The position numbers and the translations under genes were made by a program. Shown here piece after piece: positions 30,394-43,583 of a stretch of 64,000 bases of DNA. Location: NCBI GenBank assembly GCA_030740795.1, contig JASLWO010000047.1, positions 1 through 64,000 on the forward strand. Direction: 5' to 3'. The number at the start of each line of letters is the position of its first letter. The stretch's first letter is position 1. The DNA comes from Acidimicrobiales bacterium (GTDB lineage Bacteria; Actinomycetota; Acidimicrobiia; Acidimicrobiales; UBA8592). A model generated the notes under the pieces. That model was not told the origin of the DNA. It searched no databases and saw only the letters and a program-made list of their open reading frames with translations.

Positions 30394-31638
30394 GCGTTGA
30401 ATATCAGCTCCTAAGCTGGAGAGGTTCTCTACAAGGCCTTCGTATCCTCGGTCTATGTGTTCTGGGTCTCTGATTTCTGTTTCTCCATCAGCTTTCAAAG
30501 CAGCGATAACTAGCGCTGCCCCTGCTCGAATATCATGTGCCCTGACTGGAGCTCCTGAAAGACTGATAACTCCTCGTATGACTGCGTGGTGTCCTTCTGT
30601 TCTTATGTCAGCCCCCATGCGTATCAATTCATCAACGTACCGGAACCGGCCACTAAATAAGTTTTCTGTCACGATCCCAACGCCTGAAGCCACAGCGAGC
30701 ATTGAAACGAGAAATGGTTTGTAATCTGTAGCGATTCCTGGATACGGCAGCGTAGCTAAATCCACGGACTGAAGGTCCTTATTGCACATCACCCATAACC
30801 CATTCGGGTCAGTGGAAATTCGCATCCCCATTTCCCCTACTTTCTGGCAAAGCATATCCATGTGGTCTGGCCGGGCCCCAATCAAATTAACTTCACCTCC
30901 AGCTATGCCGGTCGCTGCTAAATATGTTGCTGCTTCTATCCGGTCCGGGATAACTGAATGTTCAACTGCTACGAGCTCATCAACGCCTTCTATAACAATT
31001 GTGGATGTTCCTGCTCCTAAAACGTTTCCTCCCATTCGGTTCAGGAAAGTCGCTAGGTCCGCGATTTCGGGCTCCCGGGCAGCGTTCTCTATTGTTGTTT
31101 CCCCTTTTGCACGGACAGCGGCCATCATCACGTTTTCCGTCGCTCCGACACTCGGGAATTCAAGAACTATACGGGCCCCCGTCAAACCCTCACAATTACC
31201 TTCTATGTAACCGTGCTGGGAGTGAAATTGTGCACCTAATGTTTCCAACCCGCGTAAATGCATGTCTATGGGGCGAGGACCGAAATCATCACCTCCGGGA
31301 AGCGCTACTTTCGCTGTCCCATATGTTGCTAGCAGCGGGCCGAGCACCACGATTGATGCCCGCATTTTCTCAACAAGTTCGTATGGGGCTTCAGGTGTTA
31401 AGTTCCCTGGGTTGACGATTTCTAACGTATTCTCAGGGATTCTTTCGACTGTCATTCCAAGTGACTCTAGGAGTTCTGACATGAGTCGAACATCAGTTAT
31501 ATCTGGGACATTATTTAAATGGAAAGTTCCTTCCGTTAGCGTGCAAGCAGCCATGAGTTTCAGTGCAGAGTTCTTTGCGCCTTTAATTTTGACGTCTCCG
31601 GAAAGGGGTCCGCTTGGTCGAACGAGGATGCGATCCAT
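30385..31638 (-). CDS. murA: UDP-N-acetylglucosamine 1-carboxyvinyltransferase, Cys-to-Asp form
   Basis: First committed step of peptidoglycan synthesis: adds enolpyruvate from PEP to UDP-GlcNAc. I start at ATG 31638 (MDRILVRPSGPLSGDVKIKGAKNSALK), 417 residues, the family length; the track adds 33 unrelated residues. The active-site loop reads ALPGGDDFGPRPIDMHL, where fosfomycin-sensitive enzymes have Cys in place of the first Asp (Asp117). This Asp form is known from mycobacteria and others and gives intrinsic fosfomycin resistance. Other landmarks: PGIATDYKPF and RFRYVDELIRMGAD. Confidence 0.96.
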   Translation of the reverse strand: MDRILVRPSGPLSGDVKIKGAKNSALKLMAACTLTEGTFHLNNVPDITDVRLMSELLESLGMTVERIPENTLEIVNPGNLTPEAPYELVEKMRASIVVLGPLLATYGTAKVALPGGDDFGPRPIDMHLRGLETLGAQFHSQHGYIEGNCEGLTGARIVLEFPSVGATENVMMAAVRAKGETTIENAAREPEIADLATFLNRMGGNVLGAGTSTIVIEGVDELVAVEHSVIPDRIEAATYLAATGIAGGEVNLIGARPDHMDMLCQKVGEMGMRISTDPNGLWVMCNKDLQSVDLATLPYPGIATDYKPFLVSMLAVASGVGIVTENLFSGRFRYVDELIRMGADIRTEGHHAVIRGVISLSGAPVRAHDIRAGAALVIAALKADGETEIRDPEHIDRGYEGLVENLSSLGADIQRLS

Positions 31639-31719
31639 GATCCAATTATGCTCTGAGAGTGCGCTTATTCCCTCAAAACAGAGATGTTTCATGAAAAACC
31701 TATTTACATTTAGGAAACG

Positions 31720-33243
31720 ATGACTGAATTCTCCCATACCCGACTACTCCAACAGGAAGAATTAAACGAAGTCCTTGGCGCACGCGACGATATCTTCCTA
31801 TCCGAATATGAAACACAGGTCGGAGAGTTTACGTTACGTGAAGGCCCCTTCGACCACTATCAACGCTCTATTGAGGTGAACAACTGCTCAGATGGTTTTG
31901 AGGTTACCGAATCTTTCCGTTACACAATCGCTTCCCCTGTTTGGCGGAGGCTTCTCCATTTCCCTATCAAAAAAGCATTACAGAAGAGGTCCTATTCGGG
32001 CAAGTCCTTTTGGTGGGCGCCACCGAACCGATTTGATACTTCAACAAGCCGAACAGTGAGTTTTCTATGTGTCGCTGCTGTCGTTACCGGTTTCCTAGGA
32101 GCACTTATCGGGCAGACAGCTACGTTCGCTACCGAAGAATTCGGAGCCGATGATCGAGCCCAAGGAATTCTTCTAGCGTCTATTCGTATCGGAACCTTAA
32201 TAACTGTTCTCGTTTCTGCTTTAGCTGACCGCCATGGACGCAAAAGGTTACTAATTTTTTCTATGTGGGGTGGTTGTTCCTTATCGCTCCTGAGTGCTTT
32301 CGCCCCCAATTTAATAGCTTTGGGAGTAACCCAATCCATGGCTCGAGGGTTCGCTACTTCTATCAGCATTCTTATCGGCATTATGGCCGCTGAAGCATCC
32401 CCGAAAGGAAGCAGAGCCTACATTGCCGGCTTGCTCACGTTAACGGCGGGTCTAGGAGCCGGGATACCAGTCTGGTTTTTGTTCCTCGCTGATTTACATA
32501 TTCGCGGCTGGCGCCTCCTATTCCTAGCTTCACTATTTTTCTTTCCAGTTGTGATGTGGATACGTTCCAACTTGCAAGAAAGCGAACGTTACCAACGTCA
32601 CAAAAAATTGTCTGAAAACACTAACGAAACTCAGAAACAATATTTGATTATTTCCCGTGTCATTTTTCTTGCCGCAGTTGCTTTTCTCCTATTCATATTC
32701 GTGGCTCCTGCAAGCCAGTTCCGCAACGAATTTCTCCGAGATGAACGAAATTTTAGCGCCGCGAAAATAACTCTCTTCCTAGTAACTGCACATACCCCTC
32801 AAATCATTGGAGTCGCTATAGCCGCGAAACTATCTGATAGGAAAGGTAGAAGACCGGTCGCTGTGATTGCTGTCGGGTTAGGAAGTTTTTTTACTGTATG
32901 CGCGTACAGTTTCTCTGGCTTTGGAATGTGGGCGGTCGCTGTCCTATCTGGCATTATTTCAGCAGGCGCAGGTCCTTCTCTCGGCGTGTACGGGGCTGAG
33001 ATGTTCGGCACTGGTAGACGAGGGCAGATAAACGGGTTCCTCTCTCTTATCGCCGTTCTTGGCAGCGCAGTCGGATTACTCCTGTGCGGGGATTTATCTG
33101 AACGGTTAGGGAGTTTCGGGCAAACATTCACGATCCTTGCAATATGCCCATTCCTAGTTGTCCTCATCATCATTTTCTTTTTCCCCGAATCAGCGAATCA
33201 GGAACTCGAAGACCTCAACCCAGAAAACAAGGCGATCGCTTAA
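31720..33243 (+). CDS. MFS transporter with an N-terminal SRPBCC-like segment
   Basis: 507 residues. Residues about 110-495 are a 12-helix MFS permease; motif A is ALADRHGRKRLLIFSMWGG and again AKLSDRKGRRPVAVIAVGLG in the second half. The first ~100 residues are soluble (GEFTLREGPFDHYQRSIEVN, then SFRYTIASPVWRRLLHFPIKKALQKR), resembling the final strands and helix of an SRPBCC domain. That is an unusual addition for MFS. The stop shares the TTAA with the hydrolase stop on the other strand. Divergent from murA with an 81-base gap. Confidence 0.85.
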   Translation: MTEFSHTRLLQQEELNEVLGARDDIFLSEYETQVGEFTLREGPFDHYQRSIEVNNCSDGFEVTESFRYTIASPVWRRLLHFPIKKALQKRSYSGKSFWWAPPNRFDTSTSRTVSFLCVAAVVTGFLGALIGQTATFATEEFGADDRAQGILLASIRIGTLITVLVSALADRHGRKRLLIFSMWGGCSLSLLSAFAPNLIALGVTQSMARGFATSISILIGIMAAEASPKGSRAYIAGLLTLTAGLGAGIPVWFLFLADLHIRGWRLLFLASLFFFPVVMWIRSNLQESERYQRHKKLSENTNETQKQYLIISRVIFLAAVAFLLFIFVAPASQFRNEFLRDERNFSAAKITLFLVTAHTPQIIGVAIAAKLSDRKGRRPVAVIAVGLGSFFTVCAYSFSGFGMWAVAVLSGIISAGAGPSLGVYGAEMFGTGRRGQINGFLSLIAVLGSAVGLLLCGDLSERLGSFGQTFTILAICPFLVVLIIIFFFPESANQELEDLNPENKAIA

Positions 33244-33800
33244 CGAAGCGACAGAATCCAATCCTGCAATTTCTCAATTACAAGATCAGTTTTTTTCGGG
33301 TCATGGTTCTGCCCTTCAAGCCATTCCATGGTGACTGGCGATTCAATCAATTTGAGATATTTAGAGAAAGTTTGCGGTGAACCAAATGGGTCACGGTCAC
33401 CTGAAATAAACAAACATGGTTTCTTTATGTTCGGGAAATGTTCAACCCGTAATTTCTCTGGTTTTTTCACTGGATGCAGGGGATAACTCAAAAGAACGAG
33501 TCCGCGTATATTGAGTCCACTAGCCGCTGCCATCGAAGCCGCTCTTCCACCCATAGATCGGCCACCTACAAGGAGGCTGCTTGTTGAGGCATTGATCTTT
33601 TCAGCGAAAACAGCGCATTCTCTCTTCACTTCTTCAACCAAAGTGTCAATTCGAGGAGGTGGGCGCCTACCCCCTATATTCCGGTAATCAAAATTTTGTC
33701 TAAGGACAGGGATTTCTGACACTGCTTCAATTTGTGTGAGAACGCGATGATCTTTGTTTCCGCCTGCCCCGTGGAACAGAACTATTCCTTTAGGTTTCAT
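33240..33800 (-). CDS. alpha/beta hydrolase (Tex30/KANL3-like)
   Basis: 186 residues from ATG 33800 (MKPKGIVLFHGAGGNKDH); the track start at 33851 adds 17 residues that are poorly conserved in type. Oxyanion loop FHGAGG, nucleophile elbow GGRSMGGRAA with Ser, acid in ISGDRDPFG, and catalytic His in GQNHDP are present. Dienelactone hydrolase-like small hydrolases of this branch have no firm substrate. Convergent with the MFS gene. Confidence 0.82.
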   Translation of the reverse strand: MKPKGIVLFHGAGGNKDHRVLTQIEAVSEIPVLRQNFDYRNIGGRRPPPRIDTLVEEVKRECAVFAEKINASTSSLLVGGRSMGGRAASMAAASGLNIRGLVLLSYPLHPVKKPEKLRVEHFPNIKKPCLFISGDRDPFGSPQTFSKYLKLIESPVTMEWLEGQNHDPKKTDLVIEKLQDWILSLR

Positions 33801-33839
33801 AGAACACCCCCACATTAGATCCAAAGGGTTTCTTTCTAC

Positions 33840-33923
33840 ATGTTGGATCAAAACAATAAAAAATTTGATGTTTCACGATTAATACTTCCCTTAATAGGCT
33901 TTGCGGTTGTAGCGTTTGGTTGA
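33840..33923 (+). CDS. possible 27-residue membrane peptide upstream of glpX
   Basis: ATG at 33840 opens [20 protein letters not shown] followed by FAVVAFG, a charged start and one short hydrophobic helix. It ends 19 bases before glpX, so it could be a leader or a real small membrane protein. It overlaps the alternative, longer start of the hydrolase on the other strand. Very short, hence uncertain. Confidence 0.3.
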   Translation: MLDQNNKKFDVSRLILPLIGFAVVAFG

Positions 33924-33942
33924 ACACTATTTGGGAGCATGT

Positions 33943-34935
33943 ATGGCTGATATAAAATCGCCAGATCGAAACTTAGCGATGGAACTAGTTAGGGTCACCG
34001 AAGCGGCGGCAATGGCGGCAGCTCGATGGATGGGCAGAGGTGACAAAGAGGGCGCTGATGGAGCGGCCGTTAACGCTATGAGAGTCGTTCTTCGAAGCGT
34101 CAGCATGGACGGTGTTGTCATCATCGGCGAAGGAGAAAAAGATGAAGCTCCGATGTTGTTCAATGGAGAAAAGGTCGGTGATGGTTCTGCCCCTAAATGC
34201 GATGTGGCTGTTGACCCCATCGATGGAACTACCCTCACCGCGTTGGGTCGCGGAAATGCTATAGCCGTACTCGCTGTCAGTGAAGAAAACACCATGTTTG
34301 ACCCAGGTCCTTGCGTTTATATGGAAAAAATCGCTGTTGGCCCTTCAGCCAAAGGCCTCGTTGACATTAACGCCAGCCCTACTGAAAATCTTCAAGCAAT
34401 TGCTAAGGCTAAGGGAGAAAACGTGAGAGATTTAACAGCTGTTGTTCTTGACCGCCCCCGCCACGATGACCTTATAGAAGAGCTACGCGAAGCTGGAGCT
34501 AGAATCCGACTGATCCCAGATGGTGACGTAGCTGGAGCTATCTCAACTGCGTGGCCTGACTCCGGAGCAGATATTCTTTTCGGAATTGGAGGAACCCCTG
34601 AGGGCGTTATCGCTGCAGCTGCTTTGAAATGCATGGGAGGTGACCTCCAAGGTAAACTATGGCCAAGAAACGATGAAGAGAAACAACAAGCAATTGCGGA
34701 AGGCTACGACCTAGACGCAACACTAACTTTGGATGATTTAGTGAGCGGAGACAATTGTTTCTTTGCCGCTACAGGAATAACTGATGGGGATCTATTGCGC
34801 GGAGTCCAATATGAAAGCAATACCACAGTCACCCAATCTCTAGTGATGCGATCTAAATCGGGCACTGTTCGTTTAGTTAACGCTCAGCACGCTCAAGATA
34901 AATTAAACGCTATTAGCGATATTGACTACGCTTAA
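33943..34935 (+). CDS. glpX: class II fructose-1,6-bisphosphatase
   Basis: Gluconeogenic phosphatase. 330 residues from ATG 33943 ([23 protein letters not shown]), with GGGAG 6 bases upstream; the track start is a TTG. Signature metal-binding motif [20 protein letters not shown] (residues about 89-108), [11 protein letters not shown] and [20 protein letters not shown] match GlpX. Followed 29 bases later by an SDR gene. Confidence 0.96.
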   Translation: MADIKSPDRNLAMELVRVTEAAAMAAARWMGRGDKEGADGAAVNAMRVVLRSVSMDGVVIIGEGEKDEAPMLFNGEKVGDGSAPKCDVAVDPIDGTTLTALGRGNAIAVLAVSEENTMFDPGPCVYMEKIAVGPSAKGLVDINASPTENLQAIAKAKGENVRDLTAVVLDRPRHDDLIEELREAGARIRLIPDGDVAGAISTAWPDSGADILFGIGGTPEGVIAAAALKCMGGDLQGKLWPRNDEEKQQAIAEGYDLDATLTLDDLVSGDNCFFAATGITDGDLLRGVQYESNTTVTQSLVMRSKSGTVRLVNAQHAQDKLNAISDIDYA

Positions 34936-34964
34936 ATTTAAGAAACGAGATACTAGGAAAAATA

Positions 34965-35816
34965 ATGAGTGACTTATCTGGGAAATACGCGTTAGTGACT
35001 GGTGGAGGCACCGGTATAGGTTTCGGTATCGCTGTTCGCCTTCTTGAAGCAGGCGCTACGGTGACGATCGCTGGCCGGCGAGAAGACGTCCTTGAAAACT
35101 CAGCTAATGAATTACGTGATTTGAGTTCTTCACCAGACGATATCAGAATCGCTGTTTGCGATGTGACTAACGAAGATGATGTTAAACGTGCTGTTGATAC
35201 GGCTTCAAACGATGAAGGTGTGTTAAACATTTCGGTTGCTAACGCGGGGATCGGCGCTGGAGGGCCATTTCTCACAATGGATGCGGAAACTTTCCGTTCA
35301 GTTCTTGAAGTAAACGTCGTTGGAGCATTTAACACTATTCAAGCTTCAGCAGCCACTATGCGTGAAACAGGAGGGTCAATCATCGCTATTTCATCCATAG
35401 CTGGTGCTTTAGGAGGGAGATTCCGTGCAGCGTATTCTTCCAGCAAAGCCGCCCTTGACATGCTGGTGCGAAGTTCAGCAGATGAACTCGGTGGGTTTGG
35501 GATACGCATAAATTCGATCCGTCCCGGAGTAGTTAGGTCTGAAGCAACGGCCATGATGTTTGACCATCTCCCTCACATCATCGATGACTATAAAAAGAAT
35601 ATGCCTCTTGGTCGTGTCGGCGAACCAGAAGAGGTGGGCGACGCTGTTGTGTGGTTGGCTGGAGATCAAAGCACTTGGGTTACGGGACAAAACATTGCTG
35701 TTGATGGCGGCCATACCTTACGAAGAGCCCCTGACCTTGAACCTGCGATTCGGGCCCGTTTAGGGGAAGAAGAATACGCCAAAATTGTCCGCCCAGGTTC
35801 TGGACCTAATGGGTAA
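34965..35816 (+). CDS. short-chain dehydrogenase/reductase
   Basis: Classical SDR of 283 residues. NAD(P) motif VTGGGTGIGFGIA (residues 12-24), NAGIGAGG, catalytic Ser in ISSIAGALGG, and Tyr-x3-Lys in YSSSKAALD are all present. The arginine-rich AGRREDVL suggests NADP use. Substrate unknown; the C-terminal tail (EPAIRARLGEEEYAKIV) is longer than in FabG. Same strand as glpX, 29 bases away, convergent with atpC. Confidence 0.88.
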   Translation: MSDLSGKYALVTGGGTGIGFGIAVRLLEAGATVTIAGRREDVLENSANELRDLSSSPDDIRIAVCDVTNEDDVKRAVDTASNDEGVLNISVANAGIGAGGPFLTMDAETFRSVLEVNVVGAFNTIQASAATMRETGGSIIAISSIAGALGGRFRAAYSSSKAALDMLVRSSADELGGFGIRINSIRPGVVRSEATAMMFDHLPHIIDDYKKNMPLGRVGEPEEVGDAVVWLAGDQSTWVTGQNIAVDGGHTLRRAPDLEPAIRARLGEEEYAKIVRPGSGPNG

Positions 35817-35836
35817 CTTCTAACTCAACGACGATT

Positions 35837-36229
35837 CTAGTTATTTGAAGCAGCTTCAAGCCGAGATTCAGCTCGCTGCAACGCTGCGGCCGCTTCTTCA
35901 TCTCCAGCATCAGAATTAATGCTTTCCTGAGCATTTTGAAGGGCTTTCTTGGCTCTATCGACATCTATATCTTCAGAGAGTTCAGCTACGTCAGATAAGA
36001 GAGCGACATGGTCATCAGAGACTTCCACGAACCCGCTATGAACCGCTATTCTCTGCACCCCTCCATCCGAAAGCGCTATTCGAACCACTGAAGAGACTAA
36101 GTTCCCCACGAAAGGCACGTGACCGGGTTGGAACCCGATCTCGCCATCAGTCGTTCTAGCGATAACAAGGTCAGCGTCGCCTTCATAAACTATTTTTTCG
36201 GGAGAAACAAGTTCTACTCGCAACGGCAT
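35837..36229 (-). CDS. atpC: ATP synthase epsilon subunit
   Basis: 130 residues: the N-terminal beta-sandwich (PLRVELVSPEKIVYEGDADLVIARTTDGEIGFQPGHVPFVGNL) and C-terminal helical hairpin rich in Ala and Glu. It couples rotation in F1 and can inhibit ATPase activity. Last gene of the atp operon, 30 bases after atpD. Confidence 0.95.
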   Translation of the reverse strand: MPLRVELVSPEKIVYEGDADLVIARTTDGEIGFQPGHVPFVGNLVSSVVRIALSDGGVQRIAVHSGFVEVSDDHVALLSDVAELSEDIDVDRAKKALQNAQESINSDAGDEEAAAALQRAESRLEAASNN

Positions 36230-36259
36230 CTTAGGCGCTCCTATCTAAACGGGCCGTGG

Positions 36260-38675
<2,416 letters not shown>

Positions 38676-38679
38676 TTAA

Positions 38680-40311
38680 CTAGCCCTCGTTTTCCTCACC
38701 GCGAGCGATATCGGTCTCGGGAAGAGTTATATCTGAGTCCACCATTGCAGTTTCGGCATCAGGTTGTTCCTGAGCTTCTGGTGAAACATCTTCATTCTCG
38801 TCTGAGCTTTCAAAGTTCTCAGAATATGAGCTAATTATTGAATTAAGGGTTTCCTCATCGACGGTCCCTGATGAAACGATGTCAGCGAGAAGACCGGAGT
38901 GTTGTGATCGGACAAGGTCAAGGAGTCCTTCTTCGAAACGTCCAACATCGTCTACTGAGACATTGTCAAGGTAACCTTGTGTCCCAGCGAAAAGCGAAAC
39001 AACTTGTTCTTCGACTTTCATTGGTGAGTTAATTCCTTGTTTGAGGAGTTCTGTTAGCCGGTAACCTCGATCAAGTTGGTTTTGGGAAACAGCATCTAAG
39101 TCGGACCCGAAGGCAGCGAAAGATTCTAGCTCTCGGAACTGTTGTAGATCTGATTTAAGTGTTCCAACAGCAGTTTTCATTGCTTTAATTTGTGCTGCTG
39201 ACCCTACACGTGAAACTGAGATGCCTACATCCACGGCCGGGCGGACACCAGATTTGAACAAATCATCCTGCAAGAATATTTGACCGTCAGTGATCGAGAT
39301 CACGTTTGTGGGGATGTATGCGGATACGTCTCCAGCTTTGGTTTCTATCACGGGTAGAGCGGTGAGGCTTCCAGCTCCAAGCTCATCACTTAGCTTCGCA
39401 GCTCTTTCCAATAACCGGCTATGGAGATAGAAAACATCTCCAGGGTAGGCTTCACGCCCTGGAGGACGTCGAAGCAGCAACGCCATTTGCCGATAGGCCT
39501 CAGCTTGTTTAGAAAGGTCATCGTAGACGACAAGGGCGTGTTCCGCGTTATCCATCCAATGCTGGCCGATAGCGCATCCCGCGTACGGAGCCAAGTATTT
39601 GAATGGTGCAGGGTCTGAAGCTGGGGCTACTACGACAACCGTGTAATCAAGGGCCCCGAATTCTTCTAAGGTCGCAACGGTTTGGGCCACAGTTGATGCT
39701 TTCTGCCCAATAGCGACGTATATGCATTTAACGCCTAAGCCTTTTTGGTTAATGATCGTGTCAATGGCGATGGTTGTTTTCCCTGTTTTACGGTCACCAA
39801 TGATTAACTCTCGTTGCCCTCTTCCAATTGGGATGAGGGAATCGATTGCTTTGATACCTGTTTGCATGGGTTCATGGACTGGTTTACGTCCAATGATCCC
39901 AGGTGCTTGAACTTCCATCCTTCGTGATTGCGACCCAGAAATGGCGCCTTTCCCATCAATAGGTTCACCCAGTGCGTTAACAACGCGTCCAAGCATTGCG
40001 TCACCCACTGGCATTGACAGGATCTCTCCAGTTGAGCGGACTGGTTGCCCTTCTTCGATTCCGGTTGTCTCTCCTAGCACAACCGTTCCGATGGTGTCTT
40101 CATCTAGGTTCAGGGCAAGACCTACAATACCTCCTTCAAATTGGAGCATTTCGTTTACTGCTGCGTTCGGCAACCCTGATACTCGGGCGATACCGTCACC
40201 TACTTCTACCACGCGCCCTACTTGCCCTGACGCTACAGATGGTTCAAACCCATCTAGGTTTTTTCTTATCGCTGACGCGATGTCTTTAGTGTTTATAGTG
40301 AGTTCTGCCAT
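38680..40311 (-). CDS. atpA: ATP synthase alpha subunit
   Basis: Non-catalytic nucleotide-binding F1 subunit. 543 residues. P-loop [16 protein letters not shown], the QKxSTVAQ segment ([12 protein letters not shown]) and the alpha signature [17 protein letters not shown] are seen. The end is about 30 residues longer than usual and acidic ([21 protein letters not shown]), a feature shared by several actinobacterial alpha subunits. Confidence 0.98.
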   Translation of the reverse strand: MAELTINTKDIASAIRKNLDGFEPSVASGQVGRVVEVGDGIARVSGLPNAAVNEMLQFEGGIVGLALNLDEDTIGTVVLGETTGIEEGQPVRSTGEILSMPVGDAMLGRVVNALGEPIDGKGAISGSQSRRMEVQAPGIIGRKPVHEPMQTGIKAIDSLIPIGRGQRELIIGDRKTGKTTIAIDTIINQKGLGVKCIYVAIGQKASTVAQTVATLEEFGALDYTVVVVAPASDPAPFKYLAPYAGCAIGQHWMDNAEHALVVYDDLSKQAEAYRQMALLLRRPPGREAYPGDVFYLHSRLLERAAKLSDELGAGSLTALPVIETKAGDVSAYIPTNVISITDGQIFLQDDLFKSGVRPAVDVGISVSRVGSAAQIKAMKTAVGTLKSDLQQFRELESFAAFGSDLDAVSQNQLDRGYRLTELLKQGINSPMKVEEQVVSLFAGTQGYLDNVSVDDVGRFEEGLLDLVRSQHSGLLADIVSSGTVDEETLNSIISSYSENFESSDENEDVSPEAQEQPDAETAMVDSDITLPETDIARGEENEG

Positions 40312-40313
40312 AT

Positions 40314-40841
40314 CTAAAACGCCTCTCGAAGTTGCTTGAGTCTCGTACGGACTGTTCCATCGATTACTTCATCCTCGATCTGCACTAGCAGACCGCCCAT
40401 CACTGATTCATCTATGATGACTTTCATTTCTACATCTTTCCCTGTTGCTGATTTAAGAGCAGTTGCTAGTCTTGATTGCTGATCGTCGGTCAATTCAACG
40501 ACTGAGAAGACTTCAGCAACTGCCTTTTCGCGGGTTTCAGCCCCGAGAGCAACTACACGATCGGCGATACTTTTGATATCAGATCCTCTTCCTGCAGCTA
40601 CAAGCATCGAAACAAGCGCCACAGTAGTTTGGGTTACTTGACCATCAAGAAGGTCTTCTACGATCTGTTGCCTTCTGGCAGTGGGGACGCTTGAATCGCT
40701 GAGAGTTGTTTTCAGTTCATCTGAACCTTCAAGAACTTGAGCGAACCTATATAGTTCGTCTTCAACCTTGGTCCCAGTTCCTTCACCAGCGGCTACTGAC
40801 AGAATTGCCTGTGCGTAACTGTTGATTTTATCGTCTGCCAT
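40314..40841 (-). CDS. atpH: ATP synthase delta subunit
   Basis: 175 residues, the OSCP/delta fold that links F1 to the peripheral stalk: [29 protein letters not shown] at the N-terminus and the C-terminal segment [36 protein letters not shown], diagnostic of the family. 18 bases after atpF stop. Confidence 0.96.
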   Translation of the reverse strand: MADDKINSYAQAILSVAAGEGTGTKVEDELYRFAQVLEGSDELKTTLSDSSVPTARRQQIVEDLLDGQVTQTTVALVSMLVAAGRGSDIKSIADRVVALGAETREKAVAEVFSVVELTDDQQSRLATALKSATGKDVEMKVIIDESVMGGLLVQIEDEVIDGTVRTRLKQLREAF

Positions 40842-40859
40842 CAGTCCCTCACTCGCCTA

Positions 40860-41576
40860 TTAGTTTGAGCCGACTTGATCAATGTAATTATCGATAAGGC
40901 GTGCTTGAGCTTCCGCATCTAGGTTTGCCTCAACGACTCTTTCAGCGGCGCCAACTACTATGTCAGCTACCTCGCTTTGGAGGTCTCCCATTGCCCTGTC
41001 ATGGGCTGCTTCTATATCTGAAGCGGCTTGAGATTTCATTTCAGCAATTTCGGTTTCAGCGCGTGCCTGTAGATCAGATCTTAGAACTTCGGCCTGCTGG
41101 CGGGCTTCTTCAAGTACCGCTGCTGCCGCTGACTTCGCGTCAGCAAGTTCTGCCTCGTACTGGCTTTTCACAGCCTGAGCATCTGCTTTTGCCTTATCTG
41201 CTTCATCAAGATCAGAAGCTATCTTCTCTGAACGTTCATTCATGATTTTTTGCACTGCTGGGAATCCTTTCCACAGCATTAGTGCTAGAAGCACAAGAAA
41301 GGCGCCGCCGCCCCAGATGATCTCATTGACTTCTGGGATGATGGGACTAGGTGCCTCGATGCATCCTTCGACGCTGTCGCTAAGAGTTTGGAGAGCTTCC
41401 TCATTACCGCCGCCATGTAAATCATGCAGGCTCAGGCCGGTCTCCTCTTCAAAGGCTTCAATTTCTTCTATCGCACAGCTTCCGACGCTCTCACCACTTG
41501 CTGATGCAGTGCCCGTCATTCCTAACGTGAGAAGCAAACTTCCGGATATGAAAGCGATAACAAATCGTTTCTTCAT
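40860..41576 (-). CDS. atpF: ATP synthase b subunit with exported N-terminal extension
   Basis: 238 residues from ATG 41576 (MKKRFVIAFISGSLLLTLG); the track start adds 18 more. Ordinary b subunits start with the membrane helix. Here a signal peptide-like segment (1-27, ending TASA) and an acidic domain with two Cys (C34, C72; residues 28-82) precede the membrane helix (about 84-104, GGGAFLVLLALMLWKGFP). The rest is the usual long helix (NERSEKIASDLDEADKAKADAQAV...). It anchors the peripheral stalk. The extension would lie outside the membrane if the signal is cleaved or acts as a second helix. Confidence 0.93.
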   Translation of the reverse strand: MKKRFVIAFISGSLLLTLGMTGTASASGESVGSCAIEEIEAFEEETGLSLHDLHGGGNEEALQTLSDSVEGCIEAPSPIIPEVNEIIWGGGAFLVLLALMLWKGFPAVQKIMNERSEKIASDLDEADKAKADAQAVKSQYEAELADAKSAAAAVLEEARQQAEVLRSDLQARAETEIAEMKSQAASDIEAAHDRAMGDLQSEVADIVVGAAERVVEANLDAEAQARLIDNYIDQVGSN

Positions 41577-41604
41577 GATTTTTCCCTTTGGGTCTTTGAG
41601 TCGT

Positions 41605-42659
<1,055 letters not shown>

Positions 42660-42664
42660 GACTC

Positions 42665-43120
42665 CTAACCTATACTTTTTTTCTTCTTTTGTCTCTTTAT
42701 ACGAGGCTTTAGACCCGGATAACTAAGAGTGGCAGATACGTATCGCATTTCCCAAATCAAAAGACCTAAATGTAGGAAAATTAATACAGCTGCGAAGGGG
42801 GCGATATTGAACCAAGTACTGTTACGGATGGGCAGAACCACTCCGGTTATTACCCCCATCCTTATGACGAAACCTCCAAGCACAGCGCCTAGAAGCAGTT
42901 GAGGAGATATTCTTACCGCCCATTCAATAACCCAAGCACCTGCGAGGAAATTTGCTAGGACTATGCCTAGGGCAATAGCTCCACAAGCTAGCCCGTTGAC
43001 ACCCCAGAAAATAAGGCAAAGCAGGAGCAAGATTGGTGAGATCATAACTCCCCTTCTAAAAAGGTCAGATGCTACTTCGCGTTCTGGCGCTCCTTCAAAT
43101 GCACTTCTTTCGCTACTCAT
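42665..43120 (-). CDS. atpI: ATP synthase I-like assembly protein
   Basis: 151 residues from ATG 43120 (MSSERSAFEGAPE), which overlaps the upstream stop by eight bases. Four hydrophobic helices (for example ISPILLLLCLIFWGVNGLA, LLLGAVLGGFVIRMGVITGVV). Position directly before atpB and the charged RNKQ-like tail (KPRIKRQKKKKSIG) match AtpI, which helps c-ring assembly. Assignment rests mainly on position and topology. Confidence 0.8.
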   Translation of the reverse strand: MSSERSAFEGAPEREVASDLFRRGVMISPILLLLCLIFWGVNGLACGAIALGIVLANFLAGAWVIEWAVRISPQLLLGAVLGGFVIRMGVITGVVLPIRNSTWFNIAPFAAVLIFLHLGLLIWEMRYVSATLSYPGLKPRIKRQKKKKSIG

Positions 43121-43388
43121 CAATCCCTTTCGCGTCCGGTAACGCTTCCTCATATGCTTTCATTTTCTGAGTGTAGGTATACCAGAGTTTCCACACTTCA
43201 TAAACAGCGACCACTCCGGCCAGAAGAGCAAGAAACACCGGACCGGTTCCCAACCAACGATCAACGAGATATCCAAAAAACCCAAATAGGGCTGGTGTGA
43301 GCACGAGTTCAAATGCTGCCACTACACCGTCTTCCGCTGCCTCAAGAGCTCTAACTGGCTTTGCCAAAACTTTATAGCTCCTTTGCAA
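43113..43388 (-). CDS. atpZ: AtpZ-like F0F1-associated membrane protein
   Basis: 91 residues with two helices (VVAAFELVLTPALFGFFGYLVDRWLGTGPVFLALLAGVVAVYEVWKL). The G-x-L-x-D-R-x-L-G-T-x-P pattern is that of the AtpZ/AtpI family. First gene of the atp operon, overlapping atpI by eight bases (translational coupling). Confidence 0.85.
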   Translation of the reverse strand: MQRSYKVLAKPVRALEAAEDGVVAAFELVLTPALFGFFGYLVDRWLGTGPVFLALLAGVVAVYEVWKLWYTYTQKMKAYEEALPDAKGIDE

Positions 43389-43583
43389 CTAGGCGATGTG
43401 ATTCTTTATGGAATCGCTTACGGCAATCTACCATCGTTGCTAGAAATTGCCGTCATGAAAGTTTCAAAATTAGTAAGGACTCTCCAATAATGTCGCCAGT
43501 CAACTGTTGGTCTATCAAAGTTCTAAATGGATCTAGTAGGATCCGCCATAGCTACTACGATCATTAGTTATGCAAGGAGAGCT
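43389..43583. promoter_or_regulatory. divergent promoter region between atp operon and glyA
   Basis: No gene fits this 195-base gap. It must hold the promoters for atpZ-C (leftward) and glyA (rightward). A GGATC-TAGTAG-GATCC hairpin lies at about 43530-43545, and glyA has a strong AAGGAGAG ribosome site just before its ATG. No recognisable riboswitch. Confidence 0.5.
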
